Assembly: GCF_006517275.1 (NCBI RefSeq)
Contig: NZ_CP041191.1
Coordinates: 5,389,001 to 5,453,000, forward strand
Direction of reading: 5' to 3'
Origin: Labrenzia sp. PHM005
GTDB lineage: Bacteria; Pseudomonadota; Alphaproteobacteria; Rhizobiales; Stappiaceae
Length of the DNA stretch: 64,000 nucleotides
Shown here: piece after piece, positions 15,818 to 25,230 of the stretch
How positions within the stretch are numbered: position 1 is the stretch's first letter
Layout of the letters: every line of letters starts with the position of its first letter
Program-made: the position numbers and the translations under genes
The notes under the pieces: generated by a model
The model's input: the letters and a program-made list of their open reading frames with translations, nothing else
Database searches by the model: none
What the model was told of the DNA's origin: nothing

Positions 15818-17410
15818 TTATGTTTGTGCCAAAGCGCCAACCTTTGCCCGCTCCTGATGCAGCCCTTTCCAAAGGGCAAAACACATGAGCAGCAGCACGA
15901 CTGCAAAGGGTATCCCTGTCGTGATTGCTGCCGCCTGAAGCGCGGCCAGGCCGCCTGCAAGAAGCAGAACAATCGCCACCAGACCTTCAAAGACTGCCCA
16001 GAATATCCGCTGGACCACGGGCGCATCCAGTTTACCACCAGCTGTGATTGTATCGATCACCAACGAGCCGGAATCAGATGAAGTCACGAAGAACACGATC
16101 ACCAGCACAATCCCGATAAAGGATGAGACGGCTGCCAGCGGCAGAACTTCGAGCATGGCAAACAATTTCAAAGGCAGATCGACTTCAGTCACGGCAGTGT
16201 AGCCATCGTTGACGATCTGGCTCAAAGCTGTTCCGCCAAAAGCGGTCATCCACAACACGCATGCGAGCGACGGGACTAGGAGCACACAGGTGACAAACTC
16301 ACGGACCGTCCGTCCTTTCGACACGCGGGCGATGAACATGCCGACAAATGGCGACCAGGAGATCCACCAGGCCCAGTAAAAGGCCGTCCAGCCGTTGTAG
16401 AAGTTGGTGTCGTCCCGGCCGACAAAGTTGCTGAGCGCCGGAAGATATTCGACATAGGCGACCAGGTTGGTAAAGAACCCGGTGAGGATGGCAACCGTCG
16501 GACCAACAATGATGACAAACAGAAGCAACAGCGCAGCCAGAACCATGTTGATCTCACTGAGGCGTTTCACCCCGGCATCCAGCCCAGCCATGACCGAAAC
16601 CAGCGCAATTGCCGTAATCGCAGCGATCAGGACAACTTTGCTCGTTGCAGATACCGGCACACCAAACAGATGATTCAGACCGGCAATCGCTTGCTCTGCT
16701 CCAAAACCAAGGGAGGTAGCCAAGCCGAAGAGCGTTGCAAATACAGCCAATGTGTCGATGAGGTGACCGAGCGGTCCCCAAACAGCTTTTCCGAAAATCG
16801 GATAGAAAGCCGAACGGACCGTCAACGGCAGGCCGCGGTTATAGCAGAAGAACGCAAGCGCCAGACCAACGACCGCATAGATCGCCCAGGGGTGCAGGCC
16901 CCAGTGGAATATGGTCGCGGCCATACCAAGCCGCATCGCCTCGGCTTGATCACCAGCAGCGCCTGCTAACGGTGCCCAGCTTTCCGCAGTTCCCGCGTTG
17001 TCGGCTACGCTGGATGAATAGTGGGAAATAGGCTCCGACACGCCGAAGAACATCAAACCGATGCCCATACCAGCGGCAAACAGCATGGCGAACCAGCCGG
17101 AGTAGCTGTAGTCCGGCTTTGCATCTGCTCCGCCCAGGCGGATCTTGCCATAAGGAGATACGATCAAAAACAGACAGAACAGAACAAATACGTTGCCTGC
17201 TATGATCAGCAGCCAGTTGAAATACTCGGTCACGGTCGGGCGCAACCAGCCGAAGAACTCTGTTGCCCCCTCCTGGGCAAGAGACGTGGCTAGCACAAAC
17301 AAAACGATGACGGCTGCCGAGATGATGAAAACCGGATTGTGAACATCCAGTCCCAGAAATTTCACATTATGCTGACCGGCTCTGTAGCCGGTGTCATTGT
17401 CTACAGACAT
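15818..17410 (-). CDS. BCCT-family betaine/carnitine/choline transporter
   Basis: A 530-residue protein with about 12 transmembrane helices and the BCCT signatures GMGIGLMFFGVSEPISHY and the aromatic WAWWISWSPFVGMFIARVSKGR. BCCT carriers take up quaternary ammonium compounds such as glycine betaine, carnitine, choline or DMSP with Na+ or H+, for osmoprotection or nutrition. The ATG at 17410 was chosen because GGGGGAG lies two to three bases upstream and the extra 49 residues of the longer frame are unlike the family. It has no long hydrophilic C-terminal extension of the osmosensing type, so a nutritional role is slightly favoured. Substrate not predictable from sequence alone. Confidence 0.9.
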   Translation of the reverse strand: MSVDNDTGYRAGQHNVKFLGLDVHNPVFIISAAVIVLFVLATSLAQEGATEFFGWLRPTVTEYFNWLLIIAGNVFVLFCLFLIVSPYGKIRLGGADAKPDYSYSGWFAMLFAAGMGIGLMFFGVSEPISHYSSSVADNAGTAESWAPLAGAAGDQAEAMRLGMAATIFHWGLHPWAIYAVVGLALAFFCYNRGLPLTVRSAFYPIFGKAVWGPLGHLIDTLAVFATLFGLATSLGFGAEQAIAGLNHLFGVPVSATSKVVLIAAITAIALVSVMAGLDAGVKRLSEINMVLAALLLLFVIIVGPTVAILTGFFTNLVAYVEYLPALSNFVGRDDTNFYNGWTAFYWAWWISWSPFVGMFIARVSKGRTVREFVTCVLLVPSLACVLWMTAFGGTALSQIVNDGYTAVTEVDLPLKLFAMLEVLPLAAVSSFIGIVLVIVFFVTSSDSGSLVIDTITAGGKLDAPVVQRIFWAVFEGLVAIVLLLAGGLAALQAAAITTGIPFAVVLLLMCFALWKGLHQERAKVGALAQT

Positions 17411-17659
17411 AACTCCCCCTTGGGTGTGTCGGTTCTCCAAGATATTTGGGCCAGTGCACATCCGCTGACTGAAGCGTCCTCCCGCTTCAACGTTCAGCTT
17501 CTTAGCTGTTTTCAAGCACGCTGGGCTTACCGCGTACCACTCAGCCTTTTTCTGCAATTAGGAAATCACACCGCTGCAACGGCCCCACAAACCAATGCGA
17601 CAATGGGCGGTTGAAATACGACCGTATTGCCGATTGCCTCGTCCCAAGCGAAGCGGGCT

Positions 17660-17675
17660 TACGTCAATTGACGTA
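17660..17675. promoter_or_regulatory. Perfect 16-bp palindrome upstream of urtA
   Basis: TACGTCAATTGACGTA is its own reverse complement and lies 110 bases before the urtA ATG. A second, shorter palindrome TGACGTCA occurs at 17759-17766. The shared GACGT core suggests a dimeric regulator. I see no convincing sigma-54 promoter here. The binding protein is unknown. Confidence 0.5.
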
Positions 17676-17784
17676 TGTCGCAGCGCAGCAATCCGGCGCA
17701 CGATCCTTTCCCGACAGCGGCACTCCTTCCAGCCGCCACTCACCGGCATGGGGCCCGGTGACGTCATAGACGAGGGGAAATTCG

Positions 17785-19074
17785 ATGACATCTACATTCA
17801 AGAAGCTCGCGCTTACAGGCTTGATGGCCTCCACCATGATCGGTGGCGCTGCAGCTGAAGAGACCATCAAGGTCGGTATTCTGCACTCGCTCTCCGGCAC
17901 GATGGCGATTTCTGAAACCACGCTGAAAGACGCCATGCTGATGCTCATCGAAGAGCAGAACAAAAAGGGCGGCCTTCTCGGCAAGAAACTGGAAGCTGTT
18001 GTTGTTGACCCGGCATCCGACTGGCCGCTGTTTGCCGAAAAAGCCCGCGAGCTGATCGAAGTGAACGGTGTTGACGCTGTCTTCGGTTGCTGGACGTCTG
18101 TCTCCCGCAAATCCGTTCTGCCGGTCTTTGAAGAGCTGAACTCCCTGCTCTTCTATCCGGTTCAGTACGAAGGCGAAGAGTCTCAGCGCAACGTCTTCTA
18201 CACAGGCGCGGCTCCAAACACCCAGGCTATCCCGGCTGTTGACTACCTGATGAGCGAAGAAGGCGGCTCTGTTGAGCGCTGGGTTCTAGCCGGTACCGAC
18301 TATGTTTATCCGCGCACAACCAACAAGATCCTGGAAGCTTACCTGAAGTCCAAGGGTGTTGCTGAAGAAGACATCATGATCAACTACACGCCGTTCGGTC
18401 ATTCCGATTGGCAGACGATCGTTTCCGATATCAAGACCTTCGGCTCGGCGGGCAAGAAGACCGCTGTGGTTTCCACCATCAACGGCGACGCCAACGTTCC
18501 GTTCTATAAAGAACTCGGCAACGCTGGCATCAAGGCTGAAGACATCCCGGTTGTTGCCTTCTCCGTTGGTGAAGAAGAACTCGCAGGCCTCGACACCGAG
18601 CCGCTTGTTGGCCACTTGGCTGCCTGGAACTACTTCCAGTCCGCTGACACCGACGCAAACGCCGAGTTCATCGAAACATGGCAGGCATTTGTTGGCGACG
18701 AAGACCGCGTTACCAACGACCCGATGGAAGCCCACTACATCGGCTTCAACATGTGGGTCGAGGCCGTCAAGAAGGCCGGTACAACAGACTCTGATGCTGT
18801 GATCGACGCGATCGTTGGTGTGTCTGTGCCGAACCTGACCGGCGGTTACTCTGCAATGATGCCGAACCACCACATCACCAAGCCGGTGCTGATTGGCGAG
18901 ATCCAGGACGACGGACAGTTTGAGACCGTCTGGGAAACCTCCGGTCTGGTCGCTGGTGACGCGTGGTCCGACTATCTGGAAGGCTCCAAGGATCTGATCG
19001 CCGATTGGCGAGCTCCGATGTCCTGCGGCAATTTCAACACCGCAACCGGCAAATGCGGCGGCTCCGGCTCTTAA
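17785..19074 (+). CDS. urtA: Urea ABC transporter, periplasmic urea-binding protein
   Basis: A 429-residue periplasmic binding protein with a signal peptide (to about residue 24, cleavage near GAAAEE). The mature start TIKVGILHSLSGTMAISE and the segments VFGCWTSVSRKSVLPVFEE and LFYPVQYEGEE are diagnostic for UrtA. It delivers urea to UrtBC. It is followed by a strong terminator and a palindromic element, so most transcripts probably stop after urtA and fewer continue into urtBCDE. Codon use is very regular (many GCT, GTT, CTG), as in highly expressed genes. No urease genes are in the window. Confidence 0.96.
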   Translation: MTSTFKKLALTGLMASTMIGGAAAEETIKVGILHSLSGTMAISETTLKDAMLMLIEEQNKKGGLLGKKLEAVVVDPASDWPLFAEKARELIEVNGVDAVFGCWTSVSRKSVLPVFEELNSLLFYPVQYEGEESQRNVFYTGAAPNTQAIPAVDYLMSEEGGSVERWVLAGTDYVYPRTTNKILEAYLKSKGVAEEDIMINYTPFGHSDWQTIVSDIKTFGSAGKKTAVVSTINGDANVPFYKELGNAGIKAEDIPVVAFSVGEEELAGLDTEPLVGHLAAWNYFQSADTDANAEFIETWQAFVGDEDRVTNDPMEAHYIGFNMWVEAVKKAGTTDSDAVIDAIVGVSVPNLTGGYSAMMPNHHITKPVLIGEIQDDGQFETVWETSGLVAGDAWSDYLEGSKDLIADWRAPMSCGNFNTATGKCGGSGS

Positions 19075-19090
19075 GGGAGGAAACGGAGTT

Positions 19091-19125
19091 GGGGCGGGCT
19101 TTGATGGGGGCCCGCCCCGATTTTC
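19091..19125 (+). terminator. Intrinsic terminator after urtA
   Basis: GGGGCGGGC pairs perfectly with GCCCGCCCC around a 10-base loop, followed by GATTTTCTT. It starts 16 bases after the urtA stop and probably limits read-through into urtB. Confidence 0.8.
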
Positions 19126-19131
19126 TTCTAA

Positions 19132-19290
19132 CTCACACCCTCATGCCATGGCTTGACCATGCCTGCCCTCGGCCTGATCGGGGATCATCCATTCCGTTTC
19201 CTGGCACCGTGCGCGGCTGAATTTGCGGAACCGAAACGGAATGGATCACCGGATCAGATCCGGTGATGACGACTGAGTGTGAGGTAAGGC
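19132..19290. repeat. Composite palindromic intergenic element (REP-like) between urtA and urtB
   Basis: Nested inverted repeats fill this stretch. ATCCATTCCGTTTC (19187-19200) is exactly inverted at 19233-19246. Directly after it, ATCACCGGATC (19245-19255) is inverted at 19257-19267 with one central base. Short outer arms (CTCACAC near 19132; GTGTGAG near 19278) also match. The CACCGGATC/GATCCGGTG core resembles dispersed intergenic palindromes of alphaproteobacteria (general knowledge). Likely a mobile-type repeat acting as an RNA structure; only one copy is in the window. Confidence 0.65.
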
Positions 19291-19382
19291 TCAGACCCGT
19301 TTAGCGAGCATCTGAAAGCCAAAACGCTTACACGGCCTCTCAAGCGGAGAGGCAGATATAAAAAACTCATGCCGGTGGGCCG

Positions 19383-21002
19383 ATGTCCTTATTGAAATCC
19401 TTTCTCGTTCTTCTGTGCCTGCTGACTGGGTTTTCTGCCTCAGCTTCCGCACAAAGTGCTCCGGAAACGCTTCGCTCCTTGATCAACGAACTGGCCAAGG
19501 GAAAATACAAGGAAACCGAACAGCAGATTGGCGCACTCGCCGCGACCGGTGATCCTGCTGTTGCTCCTGCCCTTGAGGCGCTCGGCGCTGGCAGCCTTTA
19601 TTACCGGAAATCGGACAATCTGGTCTTCATCGCGGAAAAGGACGGCAAGTCCTTCAACCTTACAGACCCTTTGACGCTGGAAACAGCCGGAATCGCTGGC
19701 AAGCGCGAGGTCAAGAAGATTAAGGTGAATAACAAGCTGCGCCGGGTCATCCGTGCTGCGCTTGGCTCCTTGACACTGCAAGCGGTTGATCCAGCGGTTC
19801 GCATGACCGCCGCCCAATCAATTTTCAAAGCTCAAGATCCTGAAAAAATCGAAGCGCTGGATGCTGCTCTTGATACGGAAACCGACGAAACGGTCCGCAC
19901 TGTCATGGAGCAGGCCCGGGCGGCTGCCATTCTGAATTCAGATCTTGATGATGCTGACAAACTGGCGGCCGTTGAAACGCTGACAGAAATGGGCAACCGC
20001 GACGCCCTGTCCTTGCTGATCAATGTTGAAGCCCGCTCTGATGGGGCGCTGAAAACCGCCGCCGCATCGGGTGTCGCGAAAATCCAGAAATCCATTGCAA
20101 CGTGGGATGCCGCGCAGAACGTCTGGTATGGCCTGTCGCTCGGCTCTGTTCTTCTTTTGGCCGCTATTGGCTTGGCCATCACCTTCGGTGTGATGGGCGT
20201 CATCAACATGGCGCATGGCGAAATGGTGATGATCGGGGCCTATGTCACCTTTGTCGTGCAGGAGCTGATCCGGACTTCCGCGCCGGGCCTTTTTGAGTAT
20301 TCTCTGTTCATCGCCCTGCCGCTCGCTTTCCTGGCCTCCGGCTGCATCGGGATTGCCATTGAGCGCGGTGTGATCCGCTGGCTCTATGGCCGCCCGTTGG
20401 AAACACTGCTCGCCACCTGGGGCATTTCGCTGATCCTGCAACAAGCTGTCCGCTCCATCTTCGGGCCAACCAACCGTGAGGTCGGCAATCCGGACTGGAT
20501 GTCCGGTGCGTTCGAACTCGGCCAGATGACCATCACCTATAACCGGATGTGGATCATCCTGTTTGCCTTTCTGGTCTTTGCCGGTCTGCTGCTTGTCTTG
20601 AAGAAAACGCCGTTTGGCCTCTACACACGGGCTGTCACCCAGAACCGGCGGATGGCCGCTTCCATGGGCATCCGCACGCCCTGGATCGACGCTTTGACCT
20701 TCGGCCTGGGCTCCGGCATTGCAGGGATCGCGGGTGTTGCCCTTTCCCAAATCGACAACGTCTCGCCCAACCTAGGCCAAGGCTACATCATCGACAGCTT
20801 TATGGTCGTGGTCTTTGGCGGCGTCGGCAATCTCTGGGGCACACTCGTCGGCGCCATGACACTCGGTGTGGTCAACAAGTTCCTTGAGCCTTATGCCGGG
20901 GCGGTTCTCGCCAAAATCCTGGTGCTCGTCTTCATCATCCTATTCATTCAAAAGCGTCCACGGGGTCTGTTTGCCCTCAAGGGCCGGGCAGTCGAAGCAT
21001 GA
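19383..21002 (+). CDS. urtB: Urea ABC transporter permease UrtB
   Basis: A 539-residue protein: signal-like N terminus (to about residue 25), a soluble helical periplasmic region of some 200 residues (about 27-235) with HEAT-like character, then a LivH-type permease domain (FGVMGVINMAHGEMVMIGAY; GVALSQIDNVSPNLGQGYIIDSFM). The long N-terminal region is normal for proteobacterial UrtB. With UrtC it forms the membrane channel for urea. It overlaps urtC by four bases (ATGA), so the two are coupled. Confidence 0.95.
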   Translation: MSLLKSFLVLLCLLTGFSASASAQSAPETLRSLINELAKGKYKETEQQIGALAATGDPAVAPALEALGAGSLYYRKSDNLVFIAEKDGKSFNLTDPLTLETAGIAGKREVKKIKVNNKLRRVIRAALGSLTLQAVDPAVRMTAAQSIFKAQDPEKIEALDAALDTETDETVRTVMEQARAAAILNSDLDDADKLAAVETLTEMGNRDALSLLINVEARSDGALKTAAASGVAKIQKSIATWDAAQNVWYGLSLGSVLLLAAIGLAITFGVMGVINMAHGEMVMIGAYVTFVVQELIRTSAPGLFEYSLFIALPLAFLASGCIGIAIERGVIRWLYGRPLETLLATWGISLILQQAVRSIFGPTNREVGNPDWMSGAFELGQMTITYNRMWIILFAFLVFAGLLLVLKKTPFGLYTRAVTQNRRMAASMGIRTPWIDALTFGLGSGIAGIAGVALSQIDNVSPNLGQGYIIDSFMVVVFGGVGNLWGTLVGAMTLGVVNKFLEPYAGAVLAKILVLVFIILFIQKRPRGLFALKGRAVEA

Positions 21003-22231
21003 TGACCTCCTTTCTATTCCGCGCCATGGACGCCCGGGCCGGGATTTTCCTGACGATCCTTGCTGCCGTCATTCTCTTGGTCCCGGCCGGAAACCTACTG
21101 GTTCCGGAAAGCTCTCCGTTCCATGTGCCAACCTATGCGGTCGCGCTGATGGGCAAATACCTGACCTATGCCCTCCTGGCGTTGTCCGTGGATCTGGTCT
21201 GGGGCTTTTGCGGAATTCTGTCACTCGGACACGCGGCCTTCTTCGCGCTCGGTGGATATGCCATGGGCATGTATCTGATGCGCCAGATCGGTACGCGCGG
21301 CGTATATGGCGATCCGGTCCTGCCGGACTTCATGGTGTTCCTGAACTGGGATGCCCTGCCCTGGTTCTGGTACGGCTTCGACATGTTCTGGTTTGCCGCA
21401 CTGATGGTGGTTCTGGTTCCCGGCGCCTTGGCCTTCATCTTCGGCTGGTTCGCCTTCCGCTCCCGCGTTACAGGCGTATATCTCTCGATCATCACCCAGG
21501 CGCTGACCTATGCCCTTCTCCTTGCATTCTTCCGCAATGACATGGGCTTTGGCGGCAACAATGGCCTGACGGACTTCAAGGACATTCTGGGGTTTGACGT
21601 TCAGGCGGACACGACGCGGGCCGCACTTTTCGCTACCTCCGGGATCACACTGGGACTGTGTTACCTCATCTGCCGCGCAATCACCCGCTCCAAACTCGGC
21701 AAAGTTCTGGTTGCCGTGCGCGATGCGGAAAGCCGGACGCGCTTCCTTGGCTACCGGGTCGAACACTACAAGCTATTTGTCTGGACCATTTCAGCTATGA
21801 TGGCAGGGATTGCCGGGGCGCTCTATGTGCCGCAGGTCGGTATCATCAATCCGGGCGAATTTGCTCCTGCCAACTCCATTGAAGTTGTGATTTGGGTTGC
21901 TGTTGGCGGACGCGGCACGCTTGTCGGCGCAGTCCTTGGCGCGGTCCTGGTCAACTTCGCCAAGACCTGGTTCACAGCCGTCCTGCCCGATGTCTGGCTG
22001 TTTGCCCTCGGCGGCCTCTTTGTTGTTGTAACCCTCTTCCTGCCGAAAGGCATCGTCGGAACCATCGGTCAAGGTTGGACAGCCCTAAAGCAACGCAGGA
22101 TTTCCGCGGAGGCGGAAAGCGGCTCTGGTACACCTCCGGTCGCACCACCACAAAGTCCGGCAGCACCTGCCAACGTCGCAGCGGCGCCGAAAGGTACACC
22201 TCTTTCAGCCGAACCCCAACCTGCGGAGTAA
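20999..22231 (+). CDS. urtC: Urea ABC transporter permease UrtC
   Basis: A 410-residue LivM-type permease. DLVWGFCGILSLGHAAFFALGGYAMGMYLMRQIG and FGGNNGLTDFKDILGFD are UrtC signatures, and RDAESRTRFLGYRVEHYKLFVW follows. Around eight to ten transmembrane segments are expected. The last 45 residues are a proline/alanine-rich, probably disordered cytoplasmic tail, which is longer than usual. Stop and urtD start are separated by three bases. Confidence 0.95.
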   Translation: MMTSFLFRAMDARAGIFLTILAAVILLVPAGNLLVPESSPFHVPTYAVALMGKYLTYALLALSVDLVWGFCGILSLGHAAFFALGGYAMGMYLMRQIGTRGVYGDPVLPDFMVFLNWDALPWFWYGFDMFWFAALMVVLVPGALAFIFGWFAFRSRVTGVYLSIITQALTYALLLAFFRNDMGFGGNNGLTDFKDILGFDVQADTTRAALFATSGITLGLCYLICRAITRSKLGKVLVAVRDAESRTRFLGYRVEHYKLFVWTISAMMAGIAGALYVPQVGIINPGEFAPANSIEVVIWVAVGGRGTLVGAVLGAVLVNFAKTWFTAVLPDVWLFALGGLFVVVTLFLPKGIVGTIGQGWTALKQRRISAEAESGSGTPPVAPPQSPAAPANVAAAPKGTPLSAEPQPAE

Positions 22232-22234
22232 CTC

Positions 22235-22981
22235 ATGGCCAGAGCAACAAGCCAACTCTATCTCGATGGCGTTTCGGTTTCCTTTGATGGTTTCAAAGCG
22301 ATCAACGATCTGTCGCTGACCATCGATCCGGGTGAAATGCGCGCCATCATCGGTCCGAATGGCGCCGGTAAGACAACCATGATGGACATCATCACCGGCA
22401 AGACCCGGCCCGATGAAGGGGACGTCTTTTTTGACGGAACCATCGATCTGACATCTGAGGACGAAGCTTCCATTGCCGAACTTGGCATTGGCCGCAAGTT
22501 TCAAAAACCGACCGTATTTGAAAGCCACACGGTCTGGGACAATCTCGAACTCTCCCTGAAAGCCCCACGTGGCCCATTCGCGACCCTGTTTCATGTCATC
22601 ACTGGCGGGGAGAAAAAGCGGATCGAAGAACTCCTGGACCTGATCCGGCTTGGCGATAAACGTGACGAACTAGCCGCCAATCTGTCTCACGGCCAGAAAC
22701 AATGGCTGGAGATCGGCATGCTGCTCGCTCAAGACCCGAAGCTGCTTCTCGTCGATGAACCAGCCGCCGGGATGACCGATGCAGAAACAGCCGAAACGGC
22801 TGAACTCCTGAAAGACATTGCCAAGGACCACTCTGTCGTGGTGGTGGAACATGATATGGACTTCGTCCGTTCACTCGACGTCAAAGTGACGGTTCTGCAC
22901 GAAGGTTCAGTCCTTGCCGAGGGGTCTCTGGACCATGTTTCCGCCGACGAGCGGGTTGTTGAAGTTTATCTCGGACGGTGA
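22235..22981 (+). CDS. urtD: Urea ABC transporter ATP-binding protein UrtD
   Basis: A 248-residue ABC ATPase of the LivG class. Walker A GPNGAGKTT (about residues 40-48), signature LSHGQKQWLEIGM, Walker B LLLVDEPAAGM and switch His in VVVVEHDMDFV are intact. LSHGQKQWLEI rather than LSGGQ is characteristic of UrtD. It forms a heterodimer with UrtE to drive urea import. The urtE start follows its stop by three bases. Confidence 0.95.
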   Translation: MARATSQLYLDGVSVSFDGFKAINDLSLTIDPGEMRAIIGPNGAGKTTMMDIITGKTRPDEGDVFFDGTIDLTSEDEASIAELGIGRKFQKPTVFESHTVWDNLELSLKAPRGPFATLFHVITGGEKKRIEELLDLIRLGDKRDELAANLSHGQKQWLEIGMLLAQDPKLLLVDEPAAGMTDAETAETAELLKDIAKDHSVVVVEHDMDFVRSLDVKVTVLHEGSVLAEGSLDHVSADERVVEVYLGR

Positions 22982-22984
22982 AGC

Positions 22985-23680
22985 ATGCTGAAAGTCGACA
23001 ATATTGATTTGTACTATGGGGCTGCCCAAGCGCTGAAAGGCGTTTCGCTCACCGCAGAAACGGGCAAGGTTACCTGCCTTATGGGCCGGAATGGGGTTGG
23101 CAAGACCTCGACTTTGCGCGCAGTTGCAGGTCAGCAGGGCATCAGCGCTGGCAACATTATATGGAACGGCGAGGACATCTCATCGCTTGCCCCATATGCC
23201 CGGGCGAAAAAAGGCATCGCAGTCGTGCCCCAAGGCCGTGAGGTGTTTCCGCTACTGAGCGTGAAGGAAAACCTGGAAACAGGCTACGCACCAATCCCGC
23301 GCAAGGAGCGTTATGTTCCAGAGACGATCTTCGAATTGTTCCCGGTCTTGAAAGACATGCTCCACCGGCGCGGCGGCGACCTCTCTGGCGGTCAGCAGCA
23401 ACAACTGGCCATCGCGCGGGCATTGGTGACCCGGCCCAAGCTTCTGGTTCTGGACGAACCAACCGAAGGCATCCAGCCGTCGATCATCAAGGACATCGGC
23501 CGCGCGATTTCTTGGCTCCGAGATCAGGGTACGATGGCAATTGTCTTGGTCGAACAGTATTTTGAATTCGCCCGTGATCTGGCGGACGACTATGCCGTCA
23601 TGGATCGCGGCGAGATCGTCCTATCGGGTGCAGGAAAGAATCTGTCTGAAACAGAGGTTCGCCGCTATCTAACAGTGTGA
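22985..23680 (+). CDS. urtE: Urea ABC transporter ATP-binding protein UrtE
   Basis: A 231-residue ABC ATPase of the LivF class. Walker A GRNGVGKTS, signature LSGGQQQQLAIARAL, Walker B LLVLDEPTEGIQPSI and the His-to-Gln/Glu switch region VLVEQYFEFA are visible; EGIQPSII is typical for UrtE. It is the last gene of the urt cluster. In many relatives urease genes follow; here a UDP-glucose dehydrogenase gene lies 242 bases downstream instead, and no clear terminator is seen between. Confidence 0.95.
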   Translation: MLKVDNIDLYYGAAQALKGVSLTAETGKVTCLMGRNGVGKTSTLRAVAGQQGISAGNIIWNGEDISSLAPYARAKKGIAVVPQGREVFPLLSVKENLETGYAPIPRKERYVPETIFELFPVLKDMLHRRGGDLSGGQQQQLAIARALVTRPKLLVLDEPTEGIQPSIIKDIGRAISWLRDQGTMAIVLVEQYFEFARDLADDYAVMDRGEIVLSGAGKNLSETEVRRYLTV

Positions 23681-23922
23681 TCGCGCTGACGACTGCAACA
23701 ATCCAAAACAAGAAAGAAAGCCGTCATAATATTGTGCCGGAAAGTGCGGCATAAGGGCCGCAACCAAGCGCAATTGACCGAGATGCTGCCTTCACCGGAT
23801 TGACACCCGCCAGAAAGCCATTACCAACGCGCTAAGATTTCTTCTTCGGCTAAGCGGATTTCCGCATCTAGCCACTTCTGAGACGGGGCAGCTGTCCTGG
23901 TCTTGAATAACTGGGATAAACG

Positions 23923-25230
23923 ATGCGCGTTGCAATGATTGGAACCGGCTATGTCGGTCTGGTGTCAGGAACCTGTTTTGCCGATTTCGGTCACATAGTG
24001 ACTTGCATCGATAAGGATGCATCCAAGATTGATGCCCTCAACAAGGGCGAGATCCCGATCTACGAACCCGGCCTTCAAGAGCTTGTTGCCAAAAACGTTG
24101 CCGAAGAGCGCCTGTTTTTCACAACCGACGCGGCTGAAGCTGTCAAAGGCGCAGATGCCGTTTTTATTGCCGTTGGGACACCAACCCGGCGCGGCGATGG
24201 CCATGCAGACCTCTCTTACGTTTATGCAGCTGCCGAAGAGATTGCCGGCCTGATCGACGGGTTTACGGTAGTGATTACCAAATCCACGGTTCCGGTCGGA
24301 ACCGGCGACGAAGTCGAGGCGATCATCCGCAAAACGCGTCCGGATGCGGACGTTGCCGTCGTCTCCAATCCTGAATTCTTGCGCGAAGGCGCGGCCATTG
24401 AAGACTTCAAGCGCCCAGACCGTGTGGTCGTCGGCACCGAAAGCGCCAAGGCCGTCGATGTCATGCGCGAACTGTACCGGCCGCTGTACCTCAATGAAAC
24501 ACCGATCCTGGTGACCAAGCGGCGCACCTCCGAGCTGATCAAATACGCAGCCAATGCGTTCCTGGCAGTGAAGATCACGTTCATCAACGAGATCGCTGAC
24601 CTTTGCGAAAAGGTGGGTGGCAATGTCCAGGAAGTGTCCCGTGGCATCGGCCTGGACAACCGGATCGGCGCTAAATTCCTGCACGCAGGCCCGGGTTATG
24701 GCGGCTCCTGCTTCCCCAAGGACACCCTTGCTTTGTCCAAAATTGCCGCAGAGGCCGACTCCGGACTGAAAATCGTCGACTCTGTGATTGAGGTGAACGC
24801 CGAACGGAAAAAGAAGATGGCCGACAAGGTTATTGATTTCATGGGCGGGGATGTTGCCGGCAAAACCATCGCTCTTCTCGGACTGGCCTTCAAACCAAAC
24901 ACGGATGACATGCGCGAAGCACCCAGCATCGATATCGTTGAGAAGCTGCAGGCCGCCGGTGCCAAAATCCGTGCGTATGACCCGGCCAGCATGGAAGAAG
25001 CAGCTCAAATCATGCAGGGTGTGATGTTCTGCGATGGGCCGTATCATGCCATCGAAGGCGCCGATGTCATTGTCATCGTAACCGAGTGGGATCAGTTCCG
25101 GGCTCTCGACCTCGACCGGGTCAAGTCACTCGCTAAAACGCCAAAGGTTGCCGACCTCAGAAACATCTACAAGCCCGACTATATGGCCGAGCGCGGGTTC
25201 GATTATGTGAGTGTTGGCCGCGCCTATTGA
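23923..25230 (+). CDS. ugd: UDP-glucose 6-dehydrogenase
   Basis: A 435-residue cytoplasmic enzyme that oxidises UDP-glucose twice to UDP-glucuronate with NAD+, supplying glucuronic acid for polysaccharides. Visible: Rossmann motif IGTGYVGLVSGTCFADFGH at the N terminus, TKSTVPVGTGDEVE, SNPEFLREGAAIEDFKRPDR, and the catalytic cysteine in GPGYGGSCFPKDT near residue 260; the C-terminal FKPNTDDMREAPS is also typical. Length is normal. It is followed after 272 bases by an ExoY-like sugar transferase, which supports a role in exopolysaccharide or capsule synthesis. Confidence 0.95.
   Translation: MRVAMIGTGYVGLVSGTCFADFGHIVTCIDKDASKIDALNKGEIPIYEPGLQELVAKNVAEERLFFTTDAAEAVKGADAVFIAVGTPTRRGDGHADLSYVYAAAEEIAGLIDGFTVVITKSTVPVGTGDEVEAIIRKTRPDADVAVVSNPEFLREGAAIEDFKRPDRVVVGTESAKAVDVMRELYRPLYLNETPILVTKRRTSELIKYAANAFLAVKITFINEIADLCEKVGGNVQEVSRGIGLDNRIGAKFLHAGPGYGGSCFPKDTLALSKIAAEADSGLKIVDSVIEVNAERKKKMADKVIDFMGGDVAGKTIALLGLAFKPNTDDMREAPSIDIVEKLQAAGAKIRAYDPASMEEAAQIMQGVMFCDGPYHAIEGADVIVIVTEWDQFRALDLDRVKSLAKTPKVADLRNIYKPDYMAERGFDYVSVGRAY

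Noticed and set aside
17600..17784. Sigma-54/NtrC promoter expected before urtA
   Set aside because: No TGGCAC-N5-TTGC element or paired NtrC sites could be found in the region.
23965..25047. 360-codon open frame on the - strand over ugd
   Set aside because: It mirrors the third codon positions of a highly conserved enzyme gene and shows no domain.
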